Source of the DNA: Caryophanales bacterium
GTDB taxonomy: Bacteria; Bacillota; Bacilli; CAJFEE01
Assembly (NCBI GenBank): GCA_029256085.1
Contig: JAQSYP010000003.1
Coordinates: 67,891 to 127,192 of the forward strand
DNA length: 59,302 nt
Direction of reading: 5' to 3'
The number at the start of each line of letters is the position of its first letter. Within the stretch, counting starts at the first letter, position 1. Below the pieces are notes generated by a model. It was not told the DNA's origin. It searched no databases and was given only the letters and a program-made list of their open reading frames with translations. Positions 9,620-25,658 of this stretch are shown here, one piece after another. The position numbers and the translations under genes are program-made.

Positions 9620-10657
9620 ATGAACACAAAAGTGTGGGTTGTTGATAACTTATCAACAGAAAGCAATACTTATCCACAATTAGATGAACCTGCAAGGCTT
9701 TTGAGGGAAGGCGAAGTGGTAGCTTTTCCAACTGAAACGGTTTACGGTCTTGGAGCAAATGCTCTTGATAAGAATGCGATAAAAAAGATTTTCGAAGCTA
9801 AGGGAAGACCAAGTGATAATCCCTTAATTATACATATTAGCAATAAAGATGATGTGAATTCACTAGCTAGTAACATTTCAGATGACGCACAAAAAATAAT
9901 GAATGCATTTTGGCCAGGACCAATTACGTTAGTATTAAAGAAAAAGAATGAAGTGCCGTTAGAAGTAACGGCTGGTTTAGATACCGTAGCTATTAGAATT
10001 CCCAATCATAAAATTGCTCTCGAACTAATTGTTAGGGCGGGTGTCCCTATAGCTGCGCCAAGTGCAAATTTATCGGGTAAACCATCTCCTACTAACGCAG
10101 AACATGTACTAACAGACCTTTCAGGAAAGATTAGTGGTGTTCTTGATGGTGGCGAAACAGGTGTAGGATTAGAGTCAACAGTAATTGACTGTACTTGCTC
10201 AATTCCGATAATCCTAAGACCAGGCGGAATTACAAAAGAGCAGCTTGAAGAAGTGATAGGTAATGTAGAATACGATAGCCATTTGAGTAATGAGGACTAC
10301 ATTCCTAGATCTCCAGGAATGAAATACCGTCATTACGCACCAGATGCTCAGTTCATACTTGTGAATGCAGACTATAATAGATTTCAAACTATAATTACCG
10401 AGGCAAAAAGCGCTGGAAATCGAGTCGGAATCCTTGTATCAGATGAAGGTAGTAAAATTTTATCGGCAGATGTTGTAGTAAATTTAGGATCTAAAAGAAA
10501 CTTACTAGATATTTCATCAAATCTATATAAGGGTTTAAGAAATTTTAATACTGAAAAGGTTGACGTAATTTATGGTGAAACCTTTGAGGAAGTCGGAATA
10601 GGCGTGGCAATAATGAATCGATTAAAAAAATCGAGTGGAGATCTCGTAGTTTATTAA
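9620..10657 (+). CDS. ywlC: L-threonylcarbamoyladenylate synthase (Sua5/YwlC)
   Basis: This 345-residue enzyme makes threonylcarbamoyl-AMP from threonine, bicarbonate and ATP for the t6A37 modification of ANN-decoding tRNAs. The YrdC domain spans about residues 20-210, with FPTETVYGLGANA, KGRPSDNPL and the PSANLSGKPSPT loop. An SPGMKYRHYAPDA linker leads into a C-terminal Sua5 domain, so it is the long Sua5 form. The ATG at 9620 follows AAAAGGAG. A 142-bp AT-rich gap with a possible TATACT -10 box at 9573 precedes it. Confidence 0.95.
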   Translation: MNTKVWVVDNLSTESNTYPQLDEPARLLREGEVVAFPTETVYGLGANALDKNAIKKIFEAKGRPSDNPLIIHISNKDDVNSLASNISDDAQKIMNAFWPGPITLVLKKKNEVPLEVTAGLDTVAIRIPNHKIALELIVRAGVPIAAPSANLSGKPSPTNAEHVLTDLSGKISGVLDGGETGVGLESTVIDCTCSIPIILRPGGITKEQLEEVIGNVEYDSHLSNEDYIPRSPGMKYRHYAPDAQFILVNADYNRFQTIITEAKSAGNRVGILVSDEGSKILSADVVVNLGSKRNLLDISSNLYKGLRNFNTEKVDVIYGETFEEVGIGVAIMNRLKKSSGDLVVY

Positions 10658-10669
10658 TTCTAACCTTGA

Positions 10670-10703
10670 TTGGACGTGCATAAAATTTAACTAGCAAGTC
10701 CAA
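10670..10703 (+). promoter_or_regulatory. Possible hairpin over the mntP ribosome site
   Basis: TTGGAC at 10670-10675 can pair with GTCCAA at 10698-10703, whose last bases overlap the AAGGAGG ribosome site of mntP. If it forms, it would partly occlude translation initiation. The stem is only six pairs with a 22-base loop. Confidence 0.35.
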
Positions 10704-10715
10704 GGAGGATATTAA

Positions 10716-11288
10716 ATGGAAATACATGTAGCTAAATTAATATCAGAATTATTTACTTTAACTTTAATGGCATTTGCACTTAGCCTAGATGCATTCTCAG
10801 TTAGTCTAGGTATGGGGGCTGCTGTTGCAAGGAAAAAACAAATTTTCAAAATAGGAATATTTGTTGGTGCTTTTCACGTTTTGATGCCTCTAATAGGTAT
10901 TATACTGGGTAATATTATCGCAACAAAGTTTGGGGCAATATCCTCTTTTATAAGTGGAGCGCTTTTATTAATAATAGGGATTCAAATTTTTTATTCAGCA
11001 ATCAAAAATGATGATAAAACGTATTTCTCTCCTGTAGGAATAAGTTTGTTAGTATTTGCATTCACTGTGAGCTTGGATAGTTTTACAGTAGGTTTATCAT
11101 TAGGAATACTCGGCGCAAAAACATGGCTTACATTAATAATATTTGGTGGGATGAGCTGTTTATTATCTTGGGTAGGACTACTAATTGGTAGGAAATCAAG
11201 ATCTATGTTTGGACCGATTACTGAGATGATTGGTGGAAGTATTTTAATTTTGTTCGCACTGAAACTAATATTTAACAACAATATTTAA
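10716..11288 (+). CDS. mntP: Manganese efflux pump MntP
   Basis: This 190-residue integral membrane protein has about six transmembrane helices and the two inverted-topology repeats of the MntP family. Aspartates lie within membrane segments, in ALSLDAFSVSLGMG and in the second-repeat counterpart VSLDSFTVGLSLG, and form the likely Mn(II) path. Position after ywlC matches Bacillus ywlD. The ATG at 10716 follows AAGGAGG. The 58-bp upstream gap is too short for the yybP-ykoY manganese riboswitch that controls mntP in other bacteria. Confidence 0.93.
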   Translation: MEIHVAKLISELFTLTLMAFALSLDAFSVSLGMGAAVARKKQIFKIGIFVGAFHVLMPLIGIILGNIIATKFGAISSFISGALLLIIGIQIFYSAIKNDDKTYFSPVGISLLVFAFTVSLDSFTVGLSLGILGAKTWLTLIIFGGMSCLLSWVGLLIGRKSRSMFGPITEMIGGSILILFALKLIFNNNI

Positions 11289-11306
11289 CTAATTAGTTAA
11301 TAAAAA

Positions 11307-11349
11307 AAGAACCATTGTTCAAAAATTCTGAACAAGGGTCTTTTTTTTG
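11307..11349 (+). terminator. Terminator after mntP
   Basis: The arms agaaccattgttc / gaacaagggtct form an imperfect 12-bp stem followed by eight T. Confidence 0.9.
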
Positions 11350-11490
11350 TCAAAAAATATATTATTAGCTATCAAAGGGTGTTAAAATAATAATATATAA
11401 AATATTTCTATTACTTAAAACATTATTGTATAATTACTACTATGAATATGTTGTTAAAGTGAAGATATAATATTGTAAGGGGTTTCAGAA

Positions 11491-11934
11491 ATGAGAATTC
11501 TTTTCGTTTGTACAGGTAATACATGCAGAAGTCCTATGGCAGAAGCTATTCTAAAATATAATTTGCATAATACGCATCAAGTTGAATCAGCAGGTATATA
11601 CGCTTTTCCAGGGCAAAGCATTTCTGATAACGCCGACTACGTTCTAAAAAAAAATAATATTAGTCACATTCATACTTCTAGACTATTGACGCAAGATCTA
11701 ATAGAGCATGCTGATTTAGTATTAACAATGACTTCGAATCACAAGAATGCCTCACTAAGTATAATCAATGATTTAAATAAAATTTTTACAATAACTGAAT
11801 ACGTAGGGGAAGATAACCAGTTTGACATAATCGATCCCTACGGTGGTGATGTAGGAATATATGAGGCGACTTTCAAACAGCTTAGCATTCTTATTGATAA
11901 GCTTATTAAAGTATTAAACGAGGGGAAGAGCTAA
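11491..11934 (+). CDS. ywlE: Protein-arginine phosphatase YwlE
   Basis: This 147-residue low-molecular-weight phosphatase has the P-loop [13 protein letters not shown], with nucleophile Cys7 and Arg13, and the general-acid DPYGGD loop near residue 118. The threonine after the first cysteine distinguishes the arginine phosphatase YwlE, which reverses McsB phosphorylation, from tyrosine phosphatases. The ATG at 11491 follows AAGGGG. It ends one base before the chemoreceptor gene, so both are probably translated from one mRNA. Its own transcript likely starts after the mntP terminator. Confidence 0.93.
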   Translation: MRILFVCTGNTCRSPMAEAILKYNLHNTHQVESAGIYAFPGQSISDNADYVLKKNNISHIHTSRLLTQDLIEHADLVLTMTSNHKNASLSIINDLNKIFTITEYVGEDNQFDIIDPYGGDVGIYEATFKQLSILIDKLIKVLNEGKS

Positions 11935-11935
11935 A

Positions 11936-13225
11936 ATGGACAAACGAAACAGTTCAAGTTTAAAAACGAAATTTGTGCTTTATATGAGTATAGTTGCGGC
12001 TATTACATACTCTACTAGTGCTGTGTTTATTCAATTCATCTTTGATTATGTACAAGAGTATCTACCATTTGGAAAAAATATGTTTATGTACTTAACTTTT
12101 CTACTTGGAGTTGTTTGGACAGGAATACTATCTTATGTAGCTGCACTGTTAATAACTAAGCCGATTGAGAGGTTGAGAGATGTTGCTCTTGAAGTTGCTG
12201 ATGGTAACATCAATGTAGAAGTTCCATTACCAAAATCTGATGATGAGATAAAGGCTCTTGGTCTAGCGTTTCAAGAAATGGTTAATAACCTTAAAAAAAT
12301 AGTTAATAATATAGAATGTAACTTTGAAAATACTAATAAAAAAGTAATTCAAATAAAAGATGTATCTAATAGAGCGTCGGAAACTTCAAATATTATTGCT
12401 AAAACTATTAGTGATATTTCCGTAGGAGCTAAGGACTCAGCTGAAGCATGTGTTAGCACTGCTGAAAAAATGCATGAGGTATTGGGTATTGCTGAAGAGG
12501 TTAAAGAAAAGGCAGAGGGATCTAGTAATATGACCTCTGAATTAGTTACAGTTTTAAATGAGAGTAATGAAATTATTAGCTCCTTAATAGAGGGTATTAT
12601 TGAAGTAAAAGATAATAATAATGAGTTGTTGACTAGTGTTAGTAGACTAGAAGTGAATGCTAAGGAAGTCGAAAAGATAATTGGATTAGTTGGAAGTATT
12701 GCAGGGCAAACTAACCTCCTAGCATTAAATGCTTCTATTGAGGCTGCTAGAGCAGGTGAGCACGGCAGAGGATTTGCAGTTGTTGCAGATGAAGTAAGAT
12801 CTCTTGCAGATCAAAGCGCACAAGCAGTACATGGCATTACTACGCTAATTAAAAGTATACAAGATGAAGTCCAAACAGTAGTTAGGGAAATTGGAAACCA
12901 AGTCGAAAAAATAAATAACGAGTCAGAAAAAGGTGCTACGACTAACTCTGCAATCCAAAGAGTTTCTAGTAAAGTAGAAAGTGTTGCTACCGCAGTAAAT
13001 GAAATTAAAGATTTAGTGGATATACAAGTTAAAAATATTGAGATTGCTAATCACCAAAGTCAAGAGTTATCTGCAATCTCAGAAGAAACTTCGGCTGGAG
13101 CGTTTGAGGTTGCTGCTTCAGCACAATCACAAAAATCCGATATGGAAAGTGTGTATGAATTAACTAAAGAGTTATCTAAAGAAGCAAATAAACTTAATGA
13201 AACGATAAGTGTTTTCAAGAAGTAA
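11936..13225 (+). CDS. Methyl-accepting chemotaxis-type receptor without extracellular sensor
   Basis: This 429-residue protein has two transmembrane helices (about 12-34 and 46-70) with only about 12 residues between them, so no periplasmic ligand domain. A HAMP segment (about 72-125) follows, then a long coiled-coil signalling domain with the tip [31 protein letters not shown], which binds CheA/CheW. Typical methylation-helix glutamates are present. It starts one base after ywlE, an insertion into the B. subtilis-type ywl gene order. Its stimulus is unknown; membrane state, proton motive force or a cytoplasmic signal are possible. Confidence 0.9.
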   Translation: MDKRNSSSLKTKFVLYMSIVAAITYSTSAVFIQFIFDYVQEYLPFGKNMFMYLTFLLGVVWTGILSYVAALLITKPIERLRDVALEVADGNINVEVPLPKSDDEIKALGLAFQEMVNNLKKIVNNIECNFENTNKKVIQIKDVSNRASETSNIIAKTISDISVGAKDSAEACVSTAEKMHEVLGIAEEVKEKAEGSSNMTSELVTVLNESNEIISSLIEGIIEVKDNNNELLTSVSRLEVNAKEVEKIIGLVGSIAGQTNLLALNASIEAARAGEHGRGFAVVADEVRSLADQSAQAVHGITTLIKSIQDEVQTVVREIGNQVEKINNESEKGATTNSAIQRVSSKVESVATAVNEIKDLVDIQVKNIEIANHQSQELSAISEETSAGAFEVAASAQSQKSDMESVYELTKELSKEANKLNETISVFKK

Positions 13226-13240
13226 TCTGGAGGTAAATAA

Positions 13241-13681
13241 ATGAAAGTAGCAATCGCATCTGATCACGGCGGACTTAATATTAGAAAAGAATTATTAGTT
13301 TTAATGGATGAAATGGGAATTGAATACGTAGACTTCGGTCCATCAACATCAGATTCTGTTGATTACCCAGATTTTGCATTTCCTGTTGCTGAAGGTGTTG
13401 CAAAAGGTGAATTTGATAAAGGTATATTAGTATGTGGCACTGGAATTGGAATGAGTATCGCTGCTAACAAAGTACCTGGAATTAGATGTGCATTAGTTCA
13501 TGATACATTTAGTGCAAAGGCAACTAGAGAGCATAATGATACGAATATATTAGCAATGGGCGAAAGAGTAATTGGTCCTGGACTTGCAAGAGATATTGCA
13601 AAGATATGGCTATCTACTAATTTTGAAGGTGGAAGACATGAGGCTAGAGTTAACAAGATAAATAGCTATGAAATTAAATAA
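13241..13681 (+). CDS. rpiB: Ribose-5-phosphate isomerase B
   Basis: This 146-residue enzyme of the LacAB/RpiB family interconverts ribose-5-phosphate and ribulose-5-phosphate. It shows ASDHGG at residues 6-11, YPDFAFPVAE, the catalytic-loop GILVCGTGIGMSIAANK with its cysteine, and the closing SAKATREHNDTNILAMG. The ATG at 13241 follows CTGGAGG. In Bacillus the equivalent gene is ywlF, next to ywlG as here. Confidence 0.94.
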   Translation: MKVAIASDHGGLNIRKELLVLMDEMGIEYVDFGPSTSDSVDYPDFAFPVAEGVAKGEFDKGILVCGTGIGMSIAANKVPGIRCALVHDTFSAKATREHNDTNILAMGERVIGPGLARDIAKIWLSTNFEGGRHEARVNKINSYEIK

Positions 13682-13696
13682 AAGCGGTGTTAACTG

Positions 13697-14266
13697 ATGA
13701 TAGAAACAATACATGAGGAATGGAAGTCGCTTCTACAGGAATTTTTTAATGAAGTACTTCTAGATGAATCAAAGATTTTAGTTGTAGGTTGTTCAACTAG
13801 TGAAGTTCTAGGCCATAAAATAGGAACAAACAGTACCCTTGATGCCGCAAAAGTTATATATAAGGAACTAAGGTCATTTCAGAAGAAATTAAACTTTCAC
13901 CTTGCTGTACAATGCTGCGAACACTTAAATCGTGCTCTAGTTGTAGAGAGAGAATTCGCAATTCATAAAAACTTGGAAATCGTGAATGCTATTCCAAGTC
14001 CCAAAGCGGGTGGCGCATTTGCTACTATTGTTTATCATAATATGAGGGATGCTGTTCTCGTTGAAAGTATTAAGGCAGACGTTGGAATTGATATAGGAGA
14101 TACACTAATAGGCATGCATATAAAAAATGTGGCAATTCCTATGAGACTAAGCAAAAATAGCCTTGGGCATTCTCATGTAAATTTCGCAACTACAAGACCT
14201 AAATATATCGGTGGAAATAGAACGCAATATGAACATATAAATGAAGTAGATTATCATTGCGAGTGA
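13697..14266 (+). CDS. ywlG: YwlG, UPF0340/TIGR01440 family protein of unknown function
   Basis: This 189-residue protein belongs to a conserved Firmicutes family with no established reaction. Visible hallmarks are LVVGCSTSEVLGHKIGTNS, LAVQCCEHLNRALVVERE with paired cysteines and a histidine, and the C-terminal PKYIGGNRTQYEH. It lies 15 bp after rpiB and ends inside the stem of the terminator that follows. The ATG at 13697 follows a weak GCGGTG ribosome site. Confidence 0.88.
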   Translation: MIETIHEEWKSLLQEFFNEVLLDESKILVVGCSTSEVLGHKIGTNSTLDAAKVIYKELRSFQKKLNFHLAVQCCEHLNRALVVEREFAIHKNLEIVNAIPSPKAGGAFATIVYHNMRDAVLVESIKADVGIDIGDTLIGMHIKNVAIPMRLSKNSLGHSHVNFATTRPKYIGGNRTQYEHINEVDYHCE

Positions 14267-14285
14267 GGATTCTCACTCGCAATTT
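14257..14285 (+). terminator. Terminator at the end of the ywl genes
   Basis: The perfect stem gcgagtgag / ctcactcgc includes the ywlG stop codon and is followed by AATTTTGTT. The T run is short but the stem is strong. Confidence 0.8.
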
Positions 14286-14580
14286 TGTTGTTAGCTGAAA
14301 ACCACAAGGACGATGGTCATGATTATTATGCTTACCATTGTTTAATGTTCTCTGATGTTGATAGAGCGTAGGCGATCGCCGAAAGCGAAAATAAACCATA
14401 TACAACCATAAATTTGTTTCCTGCAATGCCTTTGAAAGTACTATTTTAGATATTACTTTTCATACTGATATAACTTAAATTTTTAATAGATTGATTTTTC
14501 ATTGGTCTCTCGTTTTTTAGTTTTTTTCTGATATAATTATAAAAAGTTAAAAATTTTCTGCAAATTAATAGGAGGTTAAT
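14286..14580. other. Gap before glyA with a GGCGATCGCC-type fragment
   Basis: No gene is supported here. At about 14366-14390 there is a GGCGATCGCCGAAAGC stretch that resembles the interior of the inverted-repeat element at 25754-25852 and may be a degraded relative. The last 120 bp are very AT-rich, with a TATAAT at 14532-14537 that could serve glyA but has no good -35 partner. The AGGAGG ribosome site of glyA is at the end. No ZTP or glycine riboswitch was recognised. Confidence 0.6.
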
Positions 14581-15816
14581 ATGAGCTATATTAAAAATCA
14601 AGATGAAAAAGTTTTCGAGGCTATAGAACTCGAGCGTAAAAGACAAAACTCAAATATCGAACTAATTGCATCTGAGAATTTTGTAAGCAGGGCTGTTATG
14701 GAAGCCCAAGGTTCAGTATTGACCAACAAGTATGCAGAAGGATATCCAGCTAAAAGATACTATGGCGGATGTGAGTATGTAGACATCGTGGAAGATTTAG
14801 CTAGAGAAAGAGCTAAGGAGTTATTTGGAGCAGACCACGCAAACGTTCAGCCACATTCTGGCGCACAAGCAAATATGGCTGTATACTACACTGTCTTAAA
14901 TCAGGGAGATACAGTATTAGGTATGAACCTATCGCATGGTGGTCATTTAACTCACGGGAGCCCAGTTAACTTTAGTGGCGTACAATACAATTTCGTTGAG
15001 TATGGTGTTGACGAAGAACTTCATACAATAAATTATGACATCGTTAGAGAAAAGGCTCTTTTACATAAACCTAAACTAATTGTTGCAGGTGCTAGTGCTT
15101 ATCCAAGAAAAATCAATTTTGCTAAATTTAGAGAAATAGCTGATGAAGTAGGCGCATATTTAATGGTGGATATGGCCCATATCGCTGGCCTTGTTGCAGC
15201 TGGACTGCATGAGAACCCAGTGCCATATGCAAACTTTGTTACAACGACAACACATAAAACGCTTCGAGGTCCACGTGGTGGAATGATTTTATGTAAGGAA
15301 GAGTTTGCAAAGCAAATCGATAAAGCAATATTCCCAGGTATCCAAGGTGGTCCATTAATGCATGTTATAGCAGCTAAAGCTGTTGCATTTGGAGAGGCGC
15401 TTCAACCTGAATTCAAGAAATATGCTGAACAAATTATAAAAAATACAAGCTCGCTTGCCGAGTCACTAATGGCAAATGGTATTGAGTTAGTTTCGGGTGG
15501 CACAGATAATCATCTTCTATTAATTAATGTTAAACCATTAGGATTGACTGGAAAGTTAGCTGAAAAGCTTTTAGATGAAGTTGGTATAACTGTAAATAAG
15601 AACACAATTCCTTTTGATACTGAAAGTCCATTTGTTACAAGTGGTATTAGAGTTGGTACTGCAGCCGTAACTTCAAGAGGTTTTAATGAAAACGACTTAA
15701 TTGTAGTTGGTTCAATAATAAGTGATGTTATGAGAAACCATGAAAATCAAGAAATTTTAGAAGCGGCGAAATCACGTGTAATAGAACTTACATCAAAGTA
15801 TCCATTATATAATTAA
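14581..15816 (+). CDS. glyA: Serine hydroxymethyltransferase
   Basis: This 411-residue PLP enzyme converts serine and tetrahydrofolate to glycine and methylene-tetrahydrofolate, the main source of one-carbon units. Visible are [11 protein letters not shown] near the N-terminus, [16 protein letters not shown], and [14 protein letters not shown], in which Lys226 is the PLP-binding residue. The ATG at 14581 follows AGGAGG. It is transcribed alone, bounded by terminators on both sides. Confidence 0.97.
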   Translation: MSYIKNQDEKVFEAIELERKRQNSNIELIASENFVSRAVMEAQGSVLTNKYAEGYPAKRYYGGCEYVDIVEDLARERAKELFGADHANVQPHSGAQANMAVYYTVLNQGDTVLGMNLSHGGHLTHGSPVNFSGVQYNFVEYGVDEELHTINYDIVREKALLHKPKLIVAGASAYPRKINFAKFREIADEVGAYLMVDMAHIAGLVAAGLHENPVPYANFVTTTTHKTLRGPRGGMILCKEEFAKQIDKAIFPGIQGGPLMHVIAAKAVAFGEALQPEFKKYAEQIIKNTSSLAESLMANGIELVSGGTDNHLLLINVKPLGLTGKLAEKLLDEVGITVNKNTIPFDTESPFVTSGIRVGTAAVTSRGFNENDLIVVGSIISDVMRNHENQEILEAAKSRVIELTSKYPLYN

Positions 15817-15824
15817 TACATTTG

Positions 15825-15855
15825 TGCATCTCTTATAAAAGAGATGCATTTTTTT
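15825..15855 (+). terminator. Terminator after glyA
   Basis: The arms tgcatctctt / aagagatgca flank a short AT loop and lead into seven T. Confidence 0.9.
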
Positions 15856-15921
15856 ACAATTTATATAAAATAATATATAGGTAATAAAAAGAAATTTTGT
15901 CGAAATTTCACACATAATATG

Positions 15922-15950
15922 TTGAAGTTAGCTAGGCTTTTATGTACAAT
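15922..15950 (+). promoter_or_regulatory. Sigma-A promoter of upp
   Basis: TTGAAG and TACAAT are separated by exactly 17 bp, about 43 bp before the upp start codon. Confidence 0.75.
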
Positions 15951-15977
15951 GAAAAATAGTGTTTAAGACGAAATTGA

Positions 15978-16622
<645 letters not shown>

Positions 16623-16640
16623 TTTTGAGTAAAATTGTCA

Positions 16641-16673
16641 AATGATACCTAAATTTAGGTATCATTTTTTTTT
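16641..16673 (+). terminator. Terminator after upp
   Basis: The stem aaatgataccta / taggtatcattt is followed by a T tract of about nine. Confidence 0.92.
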
Positions 16674-16727
16674 GTTTTTTGGGTATTGTATTAAAGGGAC
16701 AATAATTTAAAAATTTCTAACAATTTA

Positions 16728-16756
16728 TTGACTACAATGTGAACCTATTGTATCCT
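16728..16756 (+). promoter_or_regulatory. Sigma-A promoter of the atp operon
   Basis: TTGACT and TATCCT are separated by 17 bp, about 120 bp before the first gene. It is the best promoter match in the upp-atp gap, which otherwise is AT-rich leader. Confidence 0.7.
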
Positions 16757-16877
16757 TAAAATTGTGGGTTTTTGATAAAAAACACTTATTTTATATGTGT
16801 TATTTCTACAAATCTAGTAAAATATTTCTATTAAATTAATTATTGGTTCCTAATAACTCTGAGGAGTGTGAGCAGGA

Positions 16878-17093
16878 ATGGATAAAGATAGAGATAGGCC
16901 ATTTAAGGCAATGGCATTAACGACATCTATTGTATCTCAGTTATCTGGATGTGTAATTATTGGGATTTTTGCTGGTAGATTTGCAGATCAAAAACTAAAC
17001 ACTGAGCCAATTTTCCTTATAGTTGGATTATTTCTAGGACTTGCTGCTGGAGTTTATGCAGTAATTCAGACATTAAATCGATATAACAAGTAG
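16878..17093 (+). CDS. AtpZ/AtpI-family small membrane protein
   Basis: This 71-residue protein has two predicted transmembrane helices (about 15-33 and 43-64) and the GIFAGRFADQKLN...FLIVGLFLGLAAGVYAV pattern of the AtpZ family. AtpZ partners AtpI at the head of many atp operons, where the pair has been linked to magnesium or calcium supply and to c-ring assembly. The start is ATG at 16878; a ribosome site GAGGAG is seen at about 16860. It is 15 bp upstream of atpI. B. subtilis has only atpI at this position. Confidence 0.8.
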   Translation: MDKDRDRPFKAMALTTSIVSQLSGCVIIGIFAGRFADQKLNTEPIFLIVGLFLGLAAGVYAVIQTLNRYNK

Positions 17094-17108
17094 GGGGAAT
17101 TTCTTAAC

Positions 17109-18259
<1,151 letters not shown>

Positions 18260-18264
18260 AATAA

Positions 18265-18528
<264 letters not shown>

Positions 18529-18544
18529 TTAACTTGAATTTTTG

Positions 18545-18573
18545 TGGCGAAGTAATAATGATTACCTTCGCCA
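18545..18573 (+). promoter_or_regulatory. Intercistronic hairpin between atpE and atpF
   Basis: tggcgaagtaat pairs with attaccttcgcca (one bulged base). There is no T run, so it is not a terminator. It lies just after the high-copy subunit gene and could protect the upstream mRNA from 3' exonucleases. Confidence 0.6.
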
Positions 18574-18685
18574 TTGATTTGAATTTAAACAGATTATCAT
18601 CTGTATGATAGAAATCTTTGTAAGAAGTTTTGTTTTCACAACGGCTCTCCTACAATAGAGAGACTTGAAGGGAGTGAACCTTGGA

Positions 18686-19221
18686 ATGTTAAACGCAAAC
18701 TTATTAGTTCTTGGTGCAAGCGCAGGAGCAAGTGCTGTGCCTTATGGTACGATAATTTTTCAATTATTAATCTTTCTAGTACTTCTTGCACTATTGCGTA
18801 AATATGCATTCGGTCCTCTAATGAACGTTATGAAGGAACGCGAACAGCATATTAATAGCCAATTAGATTCTGCTGAAAAGCAAAATAACGAGTCAAAAGA
18901 ACTTGTAAATAAATTAAGAGAAGACCAAAAGGCAGCACGTGTTGAATCTGCTACATTACTTGAGAATGCTCGTAAGCAAGCAGAAACTCAAAAAGAGGAA
19001 ATCATTACTGCAGCGCGCAATGAAGCTGATAGCTTAAAGAACGCAGCGGTTCTTGAAATCCAAAGAGAAAAAGCGTTAGCTGTTCAAGCGCTTCAAGAGC
19101 AAATGGCTTCAATCTCTATCCAAATTGCTTCTAAAATTTTAGAGAAAGAGATTGATGAGGCTGATAACGCTAACTTAGTAAAAGGCTATTTATCTGAAAT
19201 TCAAAAGGTAGGCGAAGCGAA

Positions 19222-19225
<4 letters not shown>
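18686..19225 (+). CDS. atpF: ATP synthase Fo subunit b
   Basis: This 179-residue protein has one N-terminal transmembrane helix (about residues 17-38) and a long charged coiled coil that forms the peripheral stalk. The frame opens at TTG 18665, but the GGAGTGA ribosome site at 18671-18677 places the start at ATG 18686. The end overlaps the atpH start in an ATGA junction. Confidence 0.95.
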
Positions 19226-21293
<2,068 letters not shown>

Positions 21294-21334
21294 TAATTAA
21301 TCACCCAACAACCTGATAGTAAAAAAGGTGGTGA

Positions 21335-22207
<873 letters not shown>

Positions 22208-22229
22208 AATAGTTCGGTTTTGAGAATAG

Positions 22230-23660
<1,431 letters not shown>

Positions 23661-23668
23661 TACATTAG

Positions 23669-24079
<411 letters not shown>

Positions 24080-24108
24080 AAAAGAAGCCAATTTGGCTTC
24101 TTTTTTTT
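24080..24108 (+). terminator. Terminator of the atp operon
   Basis: aaagaagcca pairs with tggcttcttt around a short AT loop, followed by eight T. Confidence 0.93.
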
Positions 24109-24166
24109 GTATATTTCACCTATCGAAAATTAGGACAGGTGTTATTTTATCGCCATAATTCGACAA

Positions 24167-24292
24167 GTGGCAGATAAAACAGCAAAAGTGGAAGATAAAT
24201 CATCGAAAGTGGAAGATAAAATGAACGAACTGGAAGATAAAATGAACGAACTGGAAGATAAAAAGGCAAAAGTGGAAGATAAAAATTTCCTC
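24167..24292. repeat. 21-bp-period array, family A (6 units), after atpC
   Basis: Six units start at 24167, 24188, 24209, 24230, 24251 and 24272, exactly 21 bp apart, with the same G/C-TGG-A/C-AGATAAA core as the 6105 array. Two adjacent units share the insert atgaacgaa. The flanks aattcgacaa before and gataaaaattt after match those of the 6105 array. It lies beyond the atp terminator. The rest of this 391-bp gap (24293-24470) is AT-rich and holds only the ribosome site of the next gene. Confidence 0.92.
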
Positions 24293-24470
24293 TCATAAAT
24301 AAACACATAATTTTTGAGGTAAAGAAGCTTTGACGGAACTAAAAAATTGGGAAAAACGAATTTTAGTATTAATTTTCGAAAAAATGAGAAGTGTTTATAG
24401 TGTAAAAACCCAAATAATCTAACTAAATTAAGACATAATATTTATATATAACAACATCACGAGGTAACAT

Positions 24471-25637
24471 ATGAAGAGTAAAATATTAATAATATTATGT
24501 AGTTGGCTTTTTTTAAATGGAAGAGCAAATGCGGAAGAAATGCAAATGCAACCAGAGGTTAAGGTAAATAATACAAAAGAAAATATAATTATTGAAATCG
24601 AAAATTCAGCTGGGCACATACTTTTAATTAACGATCTGAATAAAGGCTCAGAAGGAAAAGTTATTAAAAAAGATTATGAGAGAATAATACGTAAAAATAA
24701 CGGCAAATCAAAAATAAATATAGATATTGTTTCTATTGATGGATTAACAATCTACAATAAAAAATTTCCTGTAAAGGATCTAATTGCACCAAAAATTTAT
24801 TACATAAATAAAGTAGATACTCATAGTAGAATTGTTACTGGAAGAACAGAGCCATATACTACATTAGATATTATTTATGACAAAACTAGGTTAAAAACTA
24901 TGGCAGACTCAGACGGATACTTTTATGCACTAACAAATTTAATTCCTGAAAACACAAGAATAGAAATAGCTGCAATGGACATAGCAGGTAACATTAATTT
25001 AATAAAAGATTTCAAGGTAAAAAAAGCGCAGACGCCTAAATCAAAGATTCTAAATGTAAAATTAATCAAACAAATGCCCGAACTTCCAAGAGGATGTGAA
25101 GTTACTAGTTTAGCAATGCTAATAAATTCTGCTGGAGTTAAGGCCAATAAAATGATTCTTGCAAAAGAAATAGAGAAAGATCCTACTAAGTACACAAAGA
25201 GAAACGGTAAAGTATATTTTGGGAACCCTAATAGAGGGTTTGTTGGAAGTATGTACACATTTTCAAAACCTGGATTAGGAGTATATCACGGTCCAATAAA
25301 TAAACTAGCACAAAAATATTTACCGAATAAAGCTATAGATATTACAGGATGCACCTTTAATCATATCGAGAACTATATAACATTAGGTTCACCAGTTTGG
25401 GTAATATCAACGAGTAGTTATAATTATGTTCCGAAAAGATTTTGGCATAAGTGGAACACTCCAACAGGGGAAGTGACTATAACCTACAAAGAACACTCAG
25501 TTCTCATTACTGGCTTCGATACTGAATATATTTATATAAATGATCCATTATATTTCCGACCAAATAGAAAAATAAATAAATTAAATTTTATTAAGGGTTG
25601 GGAGCAACTAGGAAAGCAGGCTGTTACATATTTATAA
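24471..25637 (+). CDS. Secreted C39-type peptidase-like protein with Ig-like region
   Basis: This 388-residue protein starts with a signal peptide (about residues 1-21, ending ANA). Residues about 30-180 look like beta-rich, bacterial Ig-like modules. The C-terminal part, about 195-388, has the papain-like C39_2 (YvpB-type) pattern: PELPRGCEVTSLAMLI with the candidate nucleophile cysteine, HSVLITGFD with the histidine, and a YINDPL aspartate. It is predicted to be exported and may cleave or bind cell-surface peptides; the substrate is unknown. It stands alone, isolated by an array upstream and inverted repeats downstream. The start is ATG 24471 after GAGGT. Confidence 0.8.
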   Translation: MKSKILIILCSWLFLNGRANAEEMQMQPEVKVNNTKENIIIEIENSAGHILLINDLNKGSEGKVIKKDYERIIRKNNGKSKINIDIVSIDGLTIYNKKFPVKDLIAPKIYYINKVDTHSRIVTGRTEPYTTLDIIYDKTRLKTMADSDGYFYALTNLIPENTRIEIAAMDIAGNINLIKDFKVKKAQTPKSKILNVKLIKQMPELPRGCEVTSLAMLINSAGVKANKMILAKEIEKDPTKYTKRNGKVYFGNPNRGFVGSMYTFSKPGLGVYHGPINKLAQKYLPNKAIDITGCTFNHIENYITLGSPVWVISTSSYNYVPKRFWHKWNTPTGEVTITYKEHSVLITGFDTEYIYINDPLYFRPNRKINKLNFIKGWEQLGKQAVTYL

Positions 25638-25658
25638 AAAAAATAATCCATTTTGAAA

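Noticed and set aside
10658-10715. yybP-ykoY manganese riboswitch before mntP
   Set aside because: The gap is only 58 bp, too short, and lacks the conserved core.
14286-14580. ZTP or glycine riboswitch before glyA
   Set aside because: The conserved pfl-motif and glycine-aptamer cores were not found.
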